The notes below the pieces were generated by a model. That model was not told the origin of the DNA, searched no databases, and worked only from the letters and a program-made list of their open reading frames with translations. The position numbers were made by a program, and so were the translations under genes. Source: Parasponia andersonii (Eukaryota > Streptophyta > Magnoliopsida > Rosales > Cannabaceae). Taken from it: a DNA stretch of 64,000 nt. Within the stretch, counting starts at the first letter, position 1. Each line of letters starts with the position of its first letter. Of the stretch, positions 1 through 12,288 are shown piece by piece. Location: assembly GCA_002914805.1 (NCBI GenBank), contig JXTB01000793.1:56892-120891 (forward strand), given 5' to 3'.

Positions 1-2978
1 TTGAGTTTATCTATTTTTTCCATATTAGCTCTAGCAATTAATATATCATCTACATACAAAAGAGAATAATATAGGAATTGTCAAACCTTTTCGTGTAATA
101 GTAATGATTTGTTTGGCACTACAAGTAACCATTGTAACTTATAAACGTATCAAACTTTTTGTACTATTTTCTTGGAGCCTGTGTCTGGCCATACAGACTC
201 TTCTAAAGTTTACAAACCATTATCTCCTTCCTTTATACTTCAAAATCTTGTGGCTACTTCATGTAAATTTTTGCCTCCAAGTTATCATGAAGAAATGCTG
301 TCTTGACATCTAACTACTTTAGACGCAAGTCTTCCTTTGTCACCAATCCAAGCACTATTTTGATAGTGGTCAATTTAACCACTGGAGAGAAAATTTTGGT
401 ATAGTCAATGCTTTTCTTCTGTTAAAAGCCTTTGACAACAAGTCTTACCTTGTACCACTTACTGCCATCATGTTCTTCCTTTATTTGGTACATCTACTTA
501 TTGTGTAATGCTTTATTCCCTTTTAGTTGTTAAGCTAACTCCCATATTTGATTGGACACTAAAGAATCCATCTCATCTTTCATGGCTAACTCCCACTGGG
601 TTGACTTATCATGCTATACAGCTTTTTCATAGGTCTCTAACTCGCCTTTATCAGTCAATAGAATGTAATATAATACTGGGGAATATCTCTGAGAAGGTCA
701 AATAATTTTAGAAGATCTTCTAAGTTCACCCATTGGGGTTTATGGGTCTACCGCTGGTGCTATAACTTCTTGATCTTTCTCGTCATCATTAATATTCATT
801 TCATCTACTGGAATCTCATTTAATGGCATTACCCCAATCTTTTTTACTTCAGGATATGCACTATTAACCTTGGTGCCCAATCTGTCCTTTTACATTACCT
901 CCTCATTGAATATGCCATCCCTACTTCTGGTGATCTTCCGATTTTGGTCATCTTAGAAATGATAATCAAACTCAGCATCACCATAACCAATAAAGAAATA
1001 TTTTTTAGACTTGGGATCAAGTTTACTTCTATTGGCAGGGTCTATATGAACATAAGATAAATAACCAAATACTTTCAGGAAAGAAAGATTTAACTCTTTA
1101 CCGTTTCAGATCTCCTTTGGTATTTTGCAATCCAATGGTACCAATGGCCCTCTGTTGATAAGATATACAGTAGTGTTAACTGCATCAACCCAAAATATCT
1201 TTGGCAATCCTATGTGCAATCTCATGCTCTTTGCATGTTCATTCAGGATTCTGTTAATTCTTTCAATAATGTCATTCTGTTGAGGTTTCCCTAGAATGAT
1301 TTTCTCGAACTTGATACCATTAACGGCACAATATTTCTTGAAATCATCATCATTATATTCTCCCTCATTATTAGACCAAAAGCATTTCACTTTTGGATTA
1401 GTCTTATTCTCAACTATGGTTTTCAATTTCTTAAAGGTATCATAAACATCAAATTTATTTTTCAAAAAATAAACTCATACCTTTCTGCTTGAATCATCAA
1501 TGAATGTCACATAGTATCTAGAGCCTCTAAGAGATGTCATAGGAGATGGCCTTCTCACATCTGTGTGAACCAATTTCAACTTTGCTACTTTCGATTCTCT
1601 TATACCTTTTGAAACGCTCACCCATTTCTACTTGCCAAAGATATAGCTTTTGGACAGGCTATACTTCACTGACTTCAGTTTTGATAGCTTTCTTTTTGAT
1701 ACCAGTACCTTGATTCCCTTCTCACTCATATACCCAAGTCTATAGTGCCATAGACTTGAATTAAATTCAGCGTCGATAGTCGCCAAAGTGTCTCTACAAC
1801 TAGAAGATATATAGAGAGTTCCAGTTTTATTTCCTCGAGCAACAACCATGACTTATTTGCTAATCTTCCACAAGCCATCAGTAAAGGTAACATTGTGTCC
1901 TTTCTCGTCAAGTTATCCCACCGATATAAGGTTCCACATCAATCTAGGTATATACCTTACTTTTTGAATTTTCCACATCAATCCGTTTGACATCTTTAAA
2001 TGAATATCACCCATACTAACAATATCTAAAGGTTCTCCATCGACCAGATAAACCTCTCTGTATTTACCAACAATGTAATTATCCAATACATAACGGTGTG
2101 CAGTGGTATGAAATGAAGCTCTAGAGTCTAAGACCCAAGAGTCAATTGGATTATCTACAGATAATAGTAAAGTATCTTATACCTTATCAGTCACGACATT
2201 TGCATCGTTTCTACTATCATTTCTTCTTGGTACTCTGTAATCATTTTTATGTGGCCAGTCTCGCCACAATTCTAGCATTCTGGTCTTCTTTTGAATCTAG
2301 ACTTATTTTTGCTATTTCTTGACTTGGATCTATCACGACCCTGGTTACAATTCTTTTTGCTGCTTTTACCCATGTTCTCGAGATTTAGAGCAGAATTCGA
2401 TGATACACCTTCACCTGAATCAATTCTGCGAACTTCTTCCGCTAAAATTTGGTCTCTAACATAATTGAATTATAGCTTTCCTTTTCCTATAGAATTGCTA
2501 ACCGTAGCCCTTATTGATTCCTAGCTATTTGGTAGAAATACTAGAAGAATTAAAGCATAAATTTCATTGTCGAGTTGAACATCAAATTGAGAAACGACTG
2601 CGTTGAACTCATTGATATGTGTTGCAATTAAAGTGCCTTCTCCCATCTTTAAATAAAATAACTTCTTCATCAGATGTACTTTGTTATTTACCGACGGTTT
2701 TTATATACGTCTAATAGGATGCTCATCATCTTTGATGTAGTTTTTACCTCCGTCATATTATGAGAAACATTATTTGTTAGCGTCAATTGGATTACGCTTA
2801 ATATATGCCGATCAAGGAGTTCGTAATAGTCATTCTCTATTTTCTCGGATTTCTTCCCTAATAAAGGCTAATGTAATTTTTTACTATGCAGATAATTATT
2901 GATCTGCAATCTCCAGTATGAGAAGTTTGTACCGTTAAATTTGTCAATTTTGGGTCTTGATCCTTCACCTTCGGGCAT
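1..2978 (-). pseudogene. Ty1/copia gag-pol remnant, cut by left window edge
   Basis: This is a decayed gag-pol of a Ty1/copia retrotransposon read on the minus strand. The order is copia-type: a gag start at 2978 with the motif KIDKFNGTNFSYWR, a zinc knuckle near 2240-2290, a protease site near 2120-2150, a GAG-pre-integrase piece at 1628-1849, an integrase core at 1106-1465, and reverse transcriptase up to the edge, where bases 1-60 encode YVDDILIA. Integrase preceding reverse transcriptase is what separates copia from gypsy. It is dead: the zinc knuckle has a stop just after its first Cys, the protease triad reads DSR instead of DSG, and the frame breaks repeatedly. RNase H and the 3' LTR lie outside the window. 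Confidence 0.85.
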
Positions 2979-2996
2979 CGCTCCCACTAAATCGAA

Positions 2997-3009
2997 ACTT
3001 TGGTGCCAA
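2997..3009 (-). other. Primer binding site of the copia element (decayed)
   Basis: On the minus strand this reads TTGGCACCAAAGT. It differs from the initiator-Met primer site TTGGTATCAGAGC at four positions, all of them transitions. It lies about 20 bases upstream of the gag ATG and directly next to the putative LTR end, where a primer site belongs. The transition-only decay fits methylcytosine deamination. Confidence 0.6.
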
Positions 3010-3010
3010 T

Positions 3011-3540
3011 TATTAGAGAATAACTTCCCTAATAAACAAACAATAGTGAAAGCAATAAAATAAATACGAAAAATAATTCGTAAATAAATAAACAAGACAT
3101 ACACAAAATTAACGTGATTCACTAAATTGGCTATGTTCACAAAATTGTTATAAATTTTTATTATTTAGAGAAAATTTTTTTTACAAATATTTACACTTAA
3201 CACTCTTAACTCACGTCTTAGACCTTGAATACACCGAAAAAAAAAAAAAAATTATCTGACTCACAAAAATAATCTCACTCTAATTTTACTCTCACAAGTG
3301 TTTCTCGCACTCTAAAATCATCAAACATTAAAGAATAGTTCCTGTTCATAGCCAAGGCTCACCCGTTATTTGCCAAACTTTACCATATATATCACACGAG
3401 TACTGCACTGTTTACACACAAAAACACGGTGCATTAATTGCACCAGGAGCTATGTCCTCTAATTATGCTGAAGCTGTGTCCATCGACTCCTATATAGATA
3501 TATATATATATATATATATATTATTCAAGCATTAAATGCT
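3011..3540 (-). repeat. Probable 5' LTR of the copia element
   Basis: This is the AT-rich, non-coding stretch upstream of the primer site. Read on minus it has a TATA-rich promoter-like tract, the (TA)n run at about 3490-3523 ending in TATATAGGAG, then about 470 bases to the primer site. That matches a U3-R-U5 layout. The inner edge at 3010-3011 is inferred from the primer site. The outer edge cannot be fixed, because the 3' LTR needed for comparison is outside the window and no clear target duplication is visible. Confidence 0.5.
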
Positions 3541-5405
3541 TGGTAAAAAGGAAAGTCGTCAACATTTTCAACTAAGAATTAATAAGATAATATCAAATGC
3601 TAAAAAATGTACAATATACACAGGAACTGTGCTAAGTATATACACACCTTGCAATCTTGATCTTTCATTAGAATAAAAACGTCTCATACCTGTTACAGTG
3701 TCCAATCTTAGGCATCAGTCTTTAATTTTCTTCATAGGTGATGATCCTCTTTTTAAAATAGCTTAGTTAAATGAAAACTGAAGTTTGAAACTTTCTCCTT
3801 CGGATCGGAGTAACCATAACCCAGAAACGTTAGAATTACTTTAGCAAAATTTATTAAGTATTTTATTTATTGAATACATTAATGAAAAAGAAAAAGTAAG
3901 ATAGATTAGATGTGATCGTGGTTTTTAGTAGCTAAAAAAAAGAGTAAGTGTCAGATAAAAGTAAATTATAAGAGGAGGCGTAGTAGATGCACAGGTAATT
4001 GGTGGTAGAGTACACGCATGTTGACGGTAATATGTCTTATCGATCACGATGCCTTTGATGCTCCTACAACCTCAGAGTCTGTAACACTTTTTGGCTCTCC
4101 TAAACAAATACATCTTTTTCCATTTTAATATTTTTTTATTAGACTGAGCAAGTCATGTTCACTGCCACTGCTTGGTCTGTATCCTGAGAACATCATTTAT
4201 TGGCTATTTCAGAAACCAACCAAATAAGTAACTCGTATCCAAAGGTATTGAGGATGCTGACTTGTCGCTTGGTAGTTGGTTAGTGTTTAAGGGTTAGCAT
4301 GGTATAGTTTCTATAGATGAGCACGTGAAATGTGGTGGTGAAATTTTAGATATGGGTGATGGTGTAGATGACGGCTGTTTTGTTGAAAAAATGGAAGCAA
4401 GATTCCAAAAAGGAAAAGAAAATCCAAGCCCGCACTAAGGCACTCCCCGCACGTGATTCTTATTCTATGCGTTGTGCAATTTGATGCTCCTGAAATATCT
4501 TTGGGATCGGGAGGTCACGTGCAGACAGCATTACACACTTCATTTCTCACCTTCGAGTGGCCTCTAGTTTTTGCCATATTGTGAAATGGGATTTAGATAA
4601 TTATACACGTGATTTGATCAAACACATCAATTATCATATTCTATTTTCGCCGGTTCTACAATTCCCATTATATTATAGATAATTGTGATACAATAATCAT
4701 GCCACGTAAGTATTATCGGTGTCACAACGTAAGTTTTACCGGCCGGTATGTCACTAGTAGCGTAACTCCTAGATAACTAGTTTGATCTGGCTTTAGATGG
4801 TCTACGACGGAGTTGCATGAGCCTGGTTGCGTCATGTACATTGGTGCTAAATGGTAGTTACTCTAAAAGGTCCCATTTTCATTTTTAATATCCAATGAAA
4901 GCGAATAATATACTAATATATGTATATATGTATGTTTAAGATGAGCTGGGATTGGATAGTAGAAGTTTCTTTATGTAGAATCCAGGTACTGGGACCGCTA
5001 GCTGCTAGTATCAGATCAATTCATGCAAACCTCCAATTACTTAAAGACGATTTTCATAAATGAGATCCAACCATCGAACTTGGTTGTAATGTAATACTAA
5101 CCTTTGTTTTTGCCAGCCTTTGCTTTTTGGCGGGACCCTTTAGTTAACAGTTTCTTTTTCACATNGAGTTGAAAATATGGGCCAGGCCGAACAGATCTGC
5201 CTGCGCCCTTCTCCTAAGGTAACGGCATGGTTTGGGGTCTAATTTTCTTTAAGAGTATTTTTAAGAAATGTTTCTTTTTTTCATATCAATTTTTAAAAAT
5301 GGTTATTTCTTACACATATTTAATAGATAATAGTTTTATAAATTTATTTTGAGAAATGATTTTTTTTAGTTGATCTATTTTTTATGATATAGGAGATCTA
5401 TTGAA
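3541..5405. other. Intergenic, upstream of the terpene synthase
   Basis: I see no gene here. The sequence is AT-rich and holds one undetermined base at 5165. The phrase GAGTTGAAAATATGGGCCA at 5165-5183 recurs almost unchanged near 10884-10902 (GAGCTG version), so a dispersed repeat is present. The terpene synthase promoter should lie in the last few hundred bases, but no single TATA box stands out from the AT-rich background. Confidence 0.4.
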
Positions 5406-8195
5406 ATGCAAATGACAGGAGTGAGGCTGATTAGCTACTCTTCTATGCACTCGGCAGCTTTCTTAAAACGACCAGAACCATATTCATGGAAGAAGAAGCT
5501 TTTCACACGTTCTAATACTTCATTCATGTCCTGCAAATACCAGACTAGATCACCATTGTCAATGCAGTCATCAAAGCCAGAGACTCAACACCATGATTCT
5601 TTGCTCAAATCCCTGCTCCTTCAACATGGGGTAAGCATATACTTTGTTCTTAGAAACTATTGAAATTTCAGATGGTTTTTCGATGTAACGAGTTTCGGTT
5701 TCCAAAAGGATGAAGTAAATGGATTTCGTTATCATTAGGTGGTGACTGATCATGATGATAGTTCGAGCACCAAAAGTACATCGGAAGAGCACTTCGTAAA
5801 GGTCCAAAAGGCCTTAAGAAAACCTTCTACTCAAAGGACCAAAATGAGACTGATTGACAGCATCCAACGGTTGGGTGTTGGTCATCATTTTGAAGAGATC
5901 AAACAAATCCTTGAAGGGTTCTCAGATTTGAACTCCAGCGAAGATAATCTATTTGACACTGCGCTCCGATTTCGGCTGCTGAGGCATAATGGCTTGCCAA
6001 CTAGCTCAGGTGCACCAAAACTATTCATCATTTGTAATTTTTGATGGTTCTTAATCAATTAATTGAACCTTTTAAACGATCTAAAAACTATGACTGAACA
6101 GACATACATGTCACATGTAGGGGTATTGATAACCATAGTGAATCTGCCATTTCAAACTACTTTTTTAAGAAAGATAAAACCAAAATGTAAGTCATGGCAA
6201 CGGAGTCAGTGTTAACCTAATGATGTATTTAAGTTAACAAGAATTCTAACAAGTACTATATATAACATGCATGCTTGATCTCTGAAAGGGTTCAAATATA
6301 CTTGATAACTGTCAACAATTTTAGACTGGTACAGTTATTCTAACTATATACGGAAATATTCTCTCTTTCTCTCTGCCCTCGAAGAAACAGAGAGATCACT
6401 CTGTTTATACTGCCCAAACTTCCTATCGCAACTAATGGGGATGATCTCTGTTCGGATACATGTACATATACATACATACATACATATACATATACATTAT
6501 TCATTTATCAACTCATGAATGTTTTATACCATTTTTGATCTACCAGATGTTTTTGACCAGTTTATCAACAAGGAGGGAGAATTCAAGGAATCCTTGAGCC
6601 AAGACACATGTGGTATGCTTAGCTTGTATGAGGCATCCTACCTCGGAGCAAAAGGAGAAGACAAATTGCACAAAGCCATGGAATTCACAAGATCACATCT
6701 GAAACAATCAATGTCTTCTGTCTCCCCAGAGTTACAAACTCAAGTTGCCAAAGCCCTAGAGCTCCCTAGGCACTTAAGGATGGCAACATTAGAAGCTAGA
6801 AACTACATCGATGAATATAGCCAAGAAAGCAACCACAACTCAGCTCTTCTTGCATTAGCCAAGTTAGAATTTAACGAGCTTCAGTCCCTCCACAAAAGAG
6901 AATTGACTGAGATCATAAGGTAAGCTAACATTTGCACTGACAGTTGTTTTTTCAACCTTGTTAAATCTGTACATGCCTACAAAATAATGACAAATTTTTT
7001 TGCTAGGTGGTGGAAACAATTGGGTCTTGTTGATAAACTTGGTTTTGGTAGAGATCGACCATGTGAATGCTTTTTATGGACAGTGGGGATACTCCCTGAG
7101 GCAAGCTATTCGAGCATCCGGGTTGAGCTCGCTAAAACAATATCTATCTTACTAGTCATTGACGATATCTACGACACTTATGGATCACTGGATGAACTTG
7201 TCTTGTTCAATGAGGCAATTCGAAGGTTAATATACTTTCGTGTATGTACATGTTTGACAGCATATGACAGTTTGAACCACTTCAATGTGAACTAATTTTG
7301 CTACGTTTTTCTTCAGATGGGAACTTGGTGCAATGGACATGCTTCTTGAATACATGAAAATATGTTACATGGCACTATACAACACCACTAATGAAATTGG
7401 CTACAGAGTTCTGAAAGAGCATGGATGGTGCATAACCGAACACTTAAAGAGAACGGTACTATTTCATCTTCAAATTTCGAATCATAGGCTCAAAATGGCT
7501 CAGTTTAATGCTCGATCAAAATGATGAAAATTATTTTCCTTGTTGCAGTGGATAGACATCTTTGAAGCTTTTCTTACTGAAGCAGAATGGTTTAATAAAA
7601 AACACACCCCAACTCTAGAGCCATATTTGACAAATGGGGTGACCAGTGGAGGATCATATATGGCCTTAGTGCACTCATTTTTCCTCATAGGCCATGATCT
7701 TACAGACGAAACTATTTCATTGATGCAGCCATATCCTGAGCTCTTCTCTTGCTCTGGGAAAATTCTTAGGCTTTGGGACGATTTGGGAACTGCCAAGGTA
7801 CACATACAAGTTAGTTATAATTTAAACAAACAAAAAAGGTTTCTGAAAAACATCAGAACCGAAAAAAAAAAAAAACATTTGTGCATACAAGATTGTTCCA
7901 AAACTTGATTTTTTTTTAGGAGGAACAAGAGAGAGGAGATGTTGCATCAAGCATAGAATGCTACATGAGAGAGAAGAATATTGAGTTCGAGGACGAGGCC
8001 AGAAAACACATAAGGGAACTGATAAGAAGCTTATGGATGGAGCTAAATGGAGAGTTGAGGGCTTCTAGTGCATTGCCTCGGTCGATTACCAAAGCCTGCA
8101 TTGACCTTGCTAGAACTGCTCAAGTCATCTATGATCAAAGCTTTTTCAATGTAGAAGATCACGTACAATCTTTGTTCTTTCGACCTTATAACTGA
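5406..8195 (+). CDS. Terpene synthase, TPS-b/g type, seven exons, intact
   Basis: This gene encodes a class I terpene cyclase that ionises a prenyl diphosphate, probably geranyl diphosphate in plastids. Exons are 5406-5630, 5739-6009, 6547-6919, 7007-7225, 7317-7455, 7549-7797 and 7920-8195. All introns are GT-AG, and joining them keeps one frame of 583 codons, the usual length and exon count for TPS-a/b/g. Exon 4 carries the metal motif DDIYD. Exons 6-7 carry the second metal site DDLGTAKEEQERGD. The N-terminus is rich in Ser, Thr and Lys, like a transit peptide. The RRx8W motif of cyclising TPS-b enzymes is absent, and RLWDDLG is typical of TPS-g, so an acyclic product such as linalool or nerolidol is my inference. 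The start is the first ATG of an open exon; the ATG three codons on is also possible. Confidence 0.9.
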
Positions 8196-8391
8196 TATTT
8201 TTGAAATCAAAAGCATAAGGGTGTATAACTACATATAATCATGGTGGTGTAATGACTTCTATTTCATAAAGATTTCCCTTCGTTTAAGGCCTCATATGTA
8301 CGAAAAACTGATTCATATTTGCACATTTCGGGTGAAAAGGGAACAAAAATTCAGATTTGAGAAACTAATAACAACTTGTAATATATACAGG

Positions 8392-8662
8392 TTGCCAATC
8401 CAATAGGTATTTTTTTTTTAGCCGTTGAATATCACTATCTAATGATGATCCAATAATGATCCAATAGTTATAATAAAGTGCATGAAAAGACGTGTATCAT
8501 TAATATTTTTTCTCTCTTATTTTTTACAATAAAAAAATATACATACTATATTTTCATTGACTAAATTAATACTTATATATAAGTAAAAAAAAAAATACCT
8601 ATTTTCATTGATTAAATTAATTCCTATGTATAGGTAAAAAAAAAATACCTATTGGGTGCCCA
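8392..8662. mobile_element. MITE-like element 3' of the terpene synthase
   Basis: The left end TTGCCAATCCAATAGGTATT and the reverse complement of the right end share CCAATAGGTATTTTTTT, giving imperfect terminal inverted repeats of about 25 bases around an AT-rich, non-coding core. The right half also holds a roughly 58-bp tandem duplication (8540-8650). No clear target duplication is visible. The terminal motif recurs in the element at 63562-63770, so the two may be one family. Confidence 0.45.
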
Positions 8663-9608
8663 TATATATATATATATATTATGAAGTAGAGAATAATTTG
8701 AACAGGGGACTTATATTAGCTTGACGGGTTCAAAGTTTCGAATAATTAATTGATTTCAGACAAAGAATCTGAAAGAGCAGATAGCCGAGAATATTTTGTT
8801 TGCGTATGGTCTCCTTGAATTGTTGAGAAAAATCTCATATCTACTAACGTTTTGCAGGAATTATCGACAAAAGCGCATATCATGAATAAATATTATGGTT
8901 GAATGAAATTATTTACGTCTACCTCCTCACGATATACAAAAGATACAAACTTACATACCCACACCAATATGCATGCCTCTTGAGTCTTGAGCCTCACTTT
9001 ACATCTTCTGGCTCTCAAGTAATCTGCCGATCAACTCGTTTCAACTCTCATAGTTAGCCTAGATCCGATATTTATAAAACTAGCACTAAGACTTCTCCTT
9101 TATCAAAAATTGGAAATTATTCAAATTTATTCGGACTCGTATAATAACTCACATAAAAAAAGAATTAACAAGTTAATAATAAGGGTCAATTAAAAATTGT
9201 GCATTTTTTTTTTAAGACTTAATGCTACGTTTTTGGCAACTACATTTCCTTACTGAAATTGTAACATAAAGTTTCATTTTCAGAATTTTGAAACATAAAC
9301 TATTTTTAAACTAATTTTGAATTAATAGAAAGTTTACCGCATCGCCTACCTACTACTCAGCTACCATCGAGCTCTAATTTGGATGGCGAGAGTGCTCGTT
9401 TCTCTTCCAAAAAGTCTTGAGTTCAAGTCGCCACTGCCACAATAATCTAAGTATAAGGGCAATCTCAGAACGTCTAGGCATAAGGGCAATCTACTTCTTG
9501 AGGGATACATGCAGCACAAGAACCTAGTTGAGTTTTCAAATCGCTGTCTTCGAAATTCTGAGCCAGCTGTTTTGATACCGAATTTGTCTTATAGTCTAGT
9601 CGTTGGTT
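8663..9608. other. Intergenic, no gene seen
   Basis: AT-rich sequence with several poly-A/T runs. No coding pattern, tRNA or retroelement domain is recognisable. The part from about 9480 may belong to the same gene relic as 9609-9734, but the frame there is broken. Confidence 0.4.
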
Positions 9609-9734
9609 GACTGTTGTAAATCTCATGATGCGGAATATGGAGGCATTTCGAACGGACCAGATGATGCGGTTGATGTCTACCACACGTACTATGGTGTAGC
9701 TGGTATTCCATTTCTGCATCCGTGCTTTTTTTAG
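9609..9734 (+). pseudogene. Rab geranylgeranyltransferase beta-subunit relic
   Basis: Forty-one codons on + match the C-terminal part of the type-II protein geranylgeranyltransferase beta subunit, the alpha/alpha-barrel enzyme half that prenylates Rab GTPases. The diagnostic stretch is GGIS-x2-PDDAVDVYHTY-x-GVAG, in which the Asp and His-Thr-Tyr belong to the conserved zinc and lipid region. The fragment stops at a TAG right after a T-run, and upstream sequence is not in frame, so only one exon-sized piece survives. I take it for a gene fragment captured or left after duplication. Recognition is from motif memory, not alignment. Confidence 0.6.
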
Positions 9735-11319
9735 CTCCTTTCTCTTTTGATGCAACAAACTTAGTCGTGTGACTCAAATTTAATAATACATGCCTGATTC
9801 AAGTTTCTGCTTTTAAATTTTACCTTTTTTGTATTCTTATCTAATGCATCAAGGGGTACTAGGACGAGGACCTCCTTATCAATAACATCTACAGATTAAG
9901 AAAAGATAGTGCATATATGACCTTTTGTCTCTGCAATCTGCATAACATTTAACTAGTTGTTCATGTGTTAGTTTGATGAAGGACTATCGCTTTCTTTAAT
10001 ATCCAGGATTGAAAGTCATATAGTATGTGCTAATATGTGATAAAATGCCAATCATCTAGATATAGTACAAGAAAGAAGAGAGTTAGAGGACAGTTCTTTG
10101 GGCTTACCTGGCAGTTGTAAAGGTGTCATTTTAAGTCGAAATAATTTGGAAGGGTCATTAGGGAAAAAAAAAAAAAAGAAGGAAAAAAAAGGCAGTCTTC
10201 TTAATGTTTTTACGAAATAACCATCGTCGTGAGGAAGAAATCTCTATTTTCTGTGTCTTTTTTTTTTTTTTTAAAGTAAAAAACCTTTTATTCAAACCAA
10301 GTACTCCAAAACTGACAACAAGATAAACAAATTACAAGAATTACCCCAGCCTACATATCAGGAATAACAAAAATATAACTTAGCTGACAAGAGGTCCACC
10401 TTATTTCCACCGCGTAGAATATATTAAGTAGTGACAAGTACCACAATTAGTAGAATATTAATATGTGAAAAACTATCTAGATGGACAAAAAAAATTGGAC
10501 ATTAATATTTAAGTTGAAAAAAAGAGGATAAAACTCCACAAAAAGCCACCATTGATATCTATCCATCTTCAAATTCTCTAGATGGAGATGCACTTCTGAA
10601 GCCATACCCAAACACTCCATCTTGTCCTCTCAAAAATAAGCACATGTATCTATTTGATTACGTGGATTATGATGGACTCTTTGTTCACGAACTACTGTTA
10701 GTAAACTTGAGAGTAAAATAAAAGTCAATAACCGAGAACATAAGCCCACCCAAACATGCATGTTCAACAAGCCAATCCATTTCTCCCTATCCAAGAGGTG
10801 GAGTTAGAGGTTTACTAATCCCATTTTAGTAGTAAAATTAGTACTTATCTTTTTTTAATATCTACTTGATGGGCTATACGTGGAGCTGAAAATATGGGCC
10901 ATCCAGCCCGAGCCCGGGTCAGGATAAAAGGCGGACCGGGCTAAAAGGTTTACATCAAGCCCAATTCGGCACTAGAGCCCGCTTGGCCAAAAGAACGGAC
11001 CGGAGTAGATAAATCCACTTTTTCAATAAAAAATTATTTTATCATTAAAAAAGGACTTTTTAACTATATGGCTCCAATTTTTTATCATAATTTGCAAAAT
11101 GGTTGTTTTTCAAATATTTTAAAAAAATGACCGAATTTTGAGAATTATTTCAAAAATAACCAATTTTTATATTTAGTATATCAAAATATTTAATTTATTT
11201 TTTGAAAATTGATTTTGTTAAAAATTGAATTATTTTCCCAAAAAAATTATTTACTTTTATATAAATTGATTTAAACTTCAGTATTAGTTTATTCAAAAAA
11301 AAAAAAAACTTCGATATTA
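9735..11319. other. Intergenic, no gene seen
   Basis: No coding region is supported. A T-run followed by TTTATTCAAACCAAGTACTC near 10260-10300 could be the reversed poly-A end of an old retrocopy or LINE on the minus strand. A GC-richer patch at 10884-10990 repeats the phrase seen at 5165. The rest is AT-rich. Confidence 0.35.
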
Positions 11320-11339
11320 GTTATATGTTTTATTGAAAA

Positions 11340-11595
11340 TCAAGATAAAGAGCAACAATAAACTTCTTGAGAGAAGAAGTAATTTCGTATTGCCCTTTTA
11401 TCTTTATTAATTATTATTTTTTTAATAATTTTTTTTCCTTTCCTTTAATATATTCATACTTAAGTTATTTAGTTGAGTAATATTTTTCTAAACATTTTTC
11501 TCAGTCTTTTTAAAAGTATTATTATAGAAGAAAAAGAAAAAAAAATAATGCTGATTATTCTAAATTGAAATATATTAAATACTATTAGTATAGAA
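11340..11595 (+). pseudogene. psbA 3' stem-loop and psbA-trnH spacer, plastid-derived
   Basis: Bases 11345-11405 carry arms AAAGAGCAAC and GTATTGCCCTTT around CTTCTTGAGAGAAG. This is the shape of the terminator-like hairpin after plastid psbA. It is followed by an AT-rich spacer leading directly into trnH on the same strand. The psbA coding end itself is not recognisable. This is the segment widely used as a plant DNA barcode, so a nuclear copy can contaminate barcoding reads. Confidence 0.6.
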
Positions 11596-11669
11596 ACGGA
11601 CGTAGCCAAGTGGATCAAGGCAATGGATTGTGAATCCATCGTGTGTGCAGGTTCAACTATTCTTTATTT
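11596..11669 (+). pseudogene. trnH-GUG: trnH-GUG pseudogene, plastid type
   Basis: The 5' two thirds match plastid tRNA-His almost base for base: GGACGTAGCCAAGTGGATCA, then an anticodon arm GATTGTGAATC with GUG in the loop. The T-arm GGTTCAA is followed by ACTATTCTTT where the CCCGTC stem and acceptor 3' strand should be, and the first bases are also altered. The acceptor stem cannot form, so this is a non-functional relic within the plastid insertion. Confidence 0.8.
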
Positions 11670-11787
11670 TTTTCAATAAATGATTGGCTAACAAATGATT
11701 TTTCTTCTTCGTGAATGTGCCATGATAAATTACTTCTTTTTTAATTATATAAACGAATAAGAAATTCTATTTCTCTCCTATATACTA

Positions 11788-12282
11788 TGGTGACGAAGAA
11801 TTAAATTATCACTATATTTATTCATTTTTTCTAGTTCTTTTGCCACAGATAGGATAACCCAAGAGGTTTAGAATTTTTTTTTCTTTCGGCCAATTGGGGG
11901 TCTTCCCTTCAACACCCTAGAGGGATGATCTACAGGGATCATAACTACTCTTTTTACTTCGAGATGCTTATCTAACTAATATTTAAATATGGCTTTATCT
12001 AGGTATTTTTGGTTCACCCTAATATTTCTCAAATGTTCAATTGTTACTGAGCAGTTTTTGAATATCAAACGGACCTCTCCCCAACAAGTAATATTGAAGT
12101 GGTCGATTTCTCATCTTTTGCAATCAGTTTCACTACAACATTTGTTGTTCTAGCTAGTTGTCTATCCTTTCCAAGTGTGATTTCTACATTATGTAAGGCC
12201 GTGCCTAAGGGCATATTTGTTGGAGTAGATTCTTCTTTTTGATCAATTAAACTTCCTTCCCACACTGTACAAGCTTCTGATG
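11788..12282 (-). pseudogene. rpl2: Plastid rpl2 fragment, copy A (exon 2 and intron end)
   Basis: This is the nuclear relic of the plastid gene for ribosomal protein uL2. On minus, 12065-12265 still reads through the group II intron end into exon 2: intron-derived LIDQKEEST, then [16 protein letters not shown] and QLAR-x4-VVKLIAK, which match plastid L2. Beyond that, frameshifts and indels break it. The last codons and the stop lie near 11790, next to trnH as in the plastome. It lacks exon 1 and cannot make L2. Confidence 0.85.
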
Positions 12283-12288
12283 TTACAC

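Noticed and set aside
104-705. Short + strand frames at 104-313 and 508-705
   Set aside because: The minus strand here is copia reverse transcriptase with YVDD; the + frames have no recognisable content.
5406-8195. The terpene synthase seen as a fragmented pseudogene because its coding parts fall in different frames
   Set aside because: Six GT-AG introns at the usual TPS positions restore one uninterrupted frame of 583 codons, with both metal motifs in place.
9474-9758. A 94-codon open frame on minus
   Set aside because: It is the antisense shadow of the geranylgeranyltransferase relic on +, which has recognisable family motifs.
11596-11669. A functional tRNA-His gene
   Set aside because: The acceptor stem and T-arm 3' half are destroyed, and it lies inside a decayed plastid insertion.
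12065-12265. A small independent protein-coding gene on minus
   Set aside because: It is plastid rpl2 intron end plus exon 2 read through; the front residues come from the group II intron.
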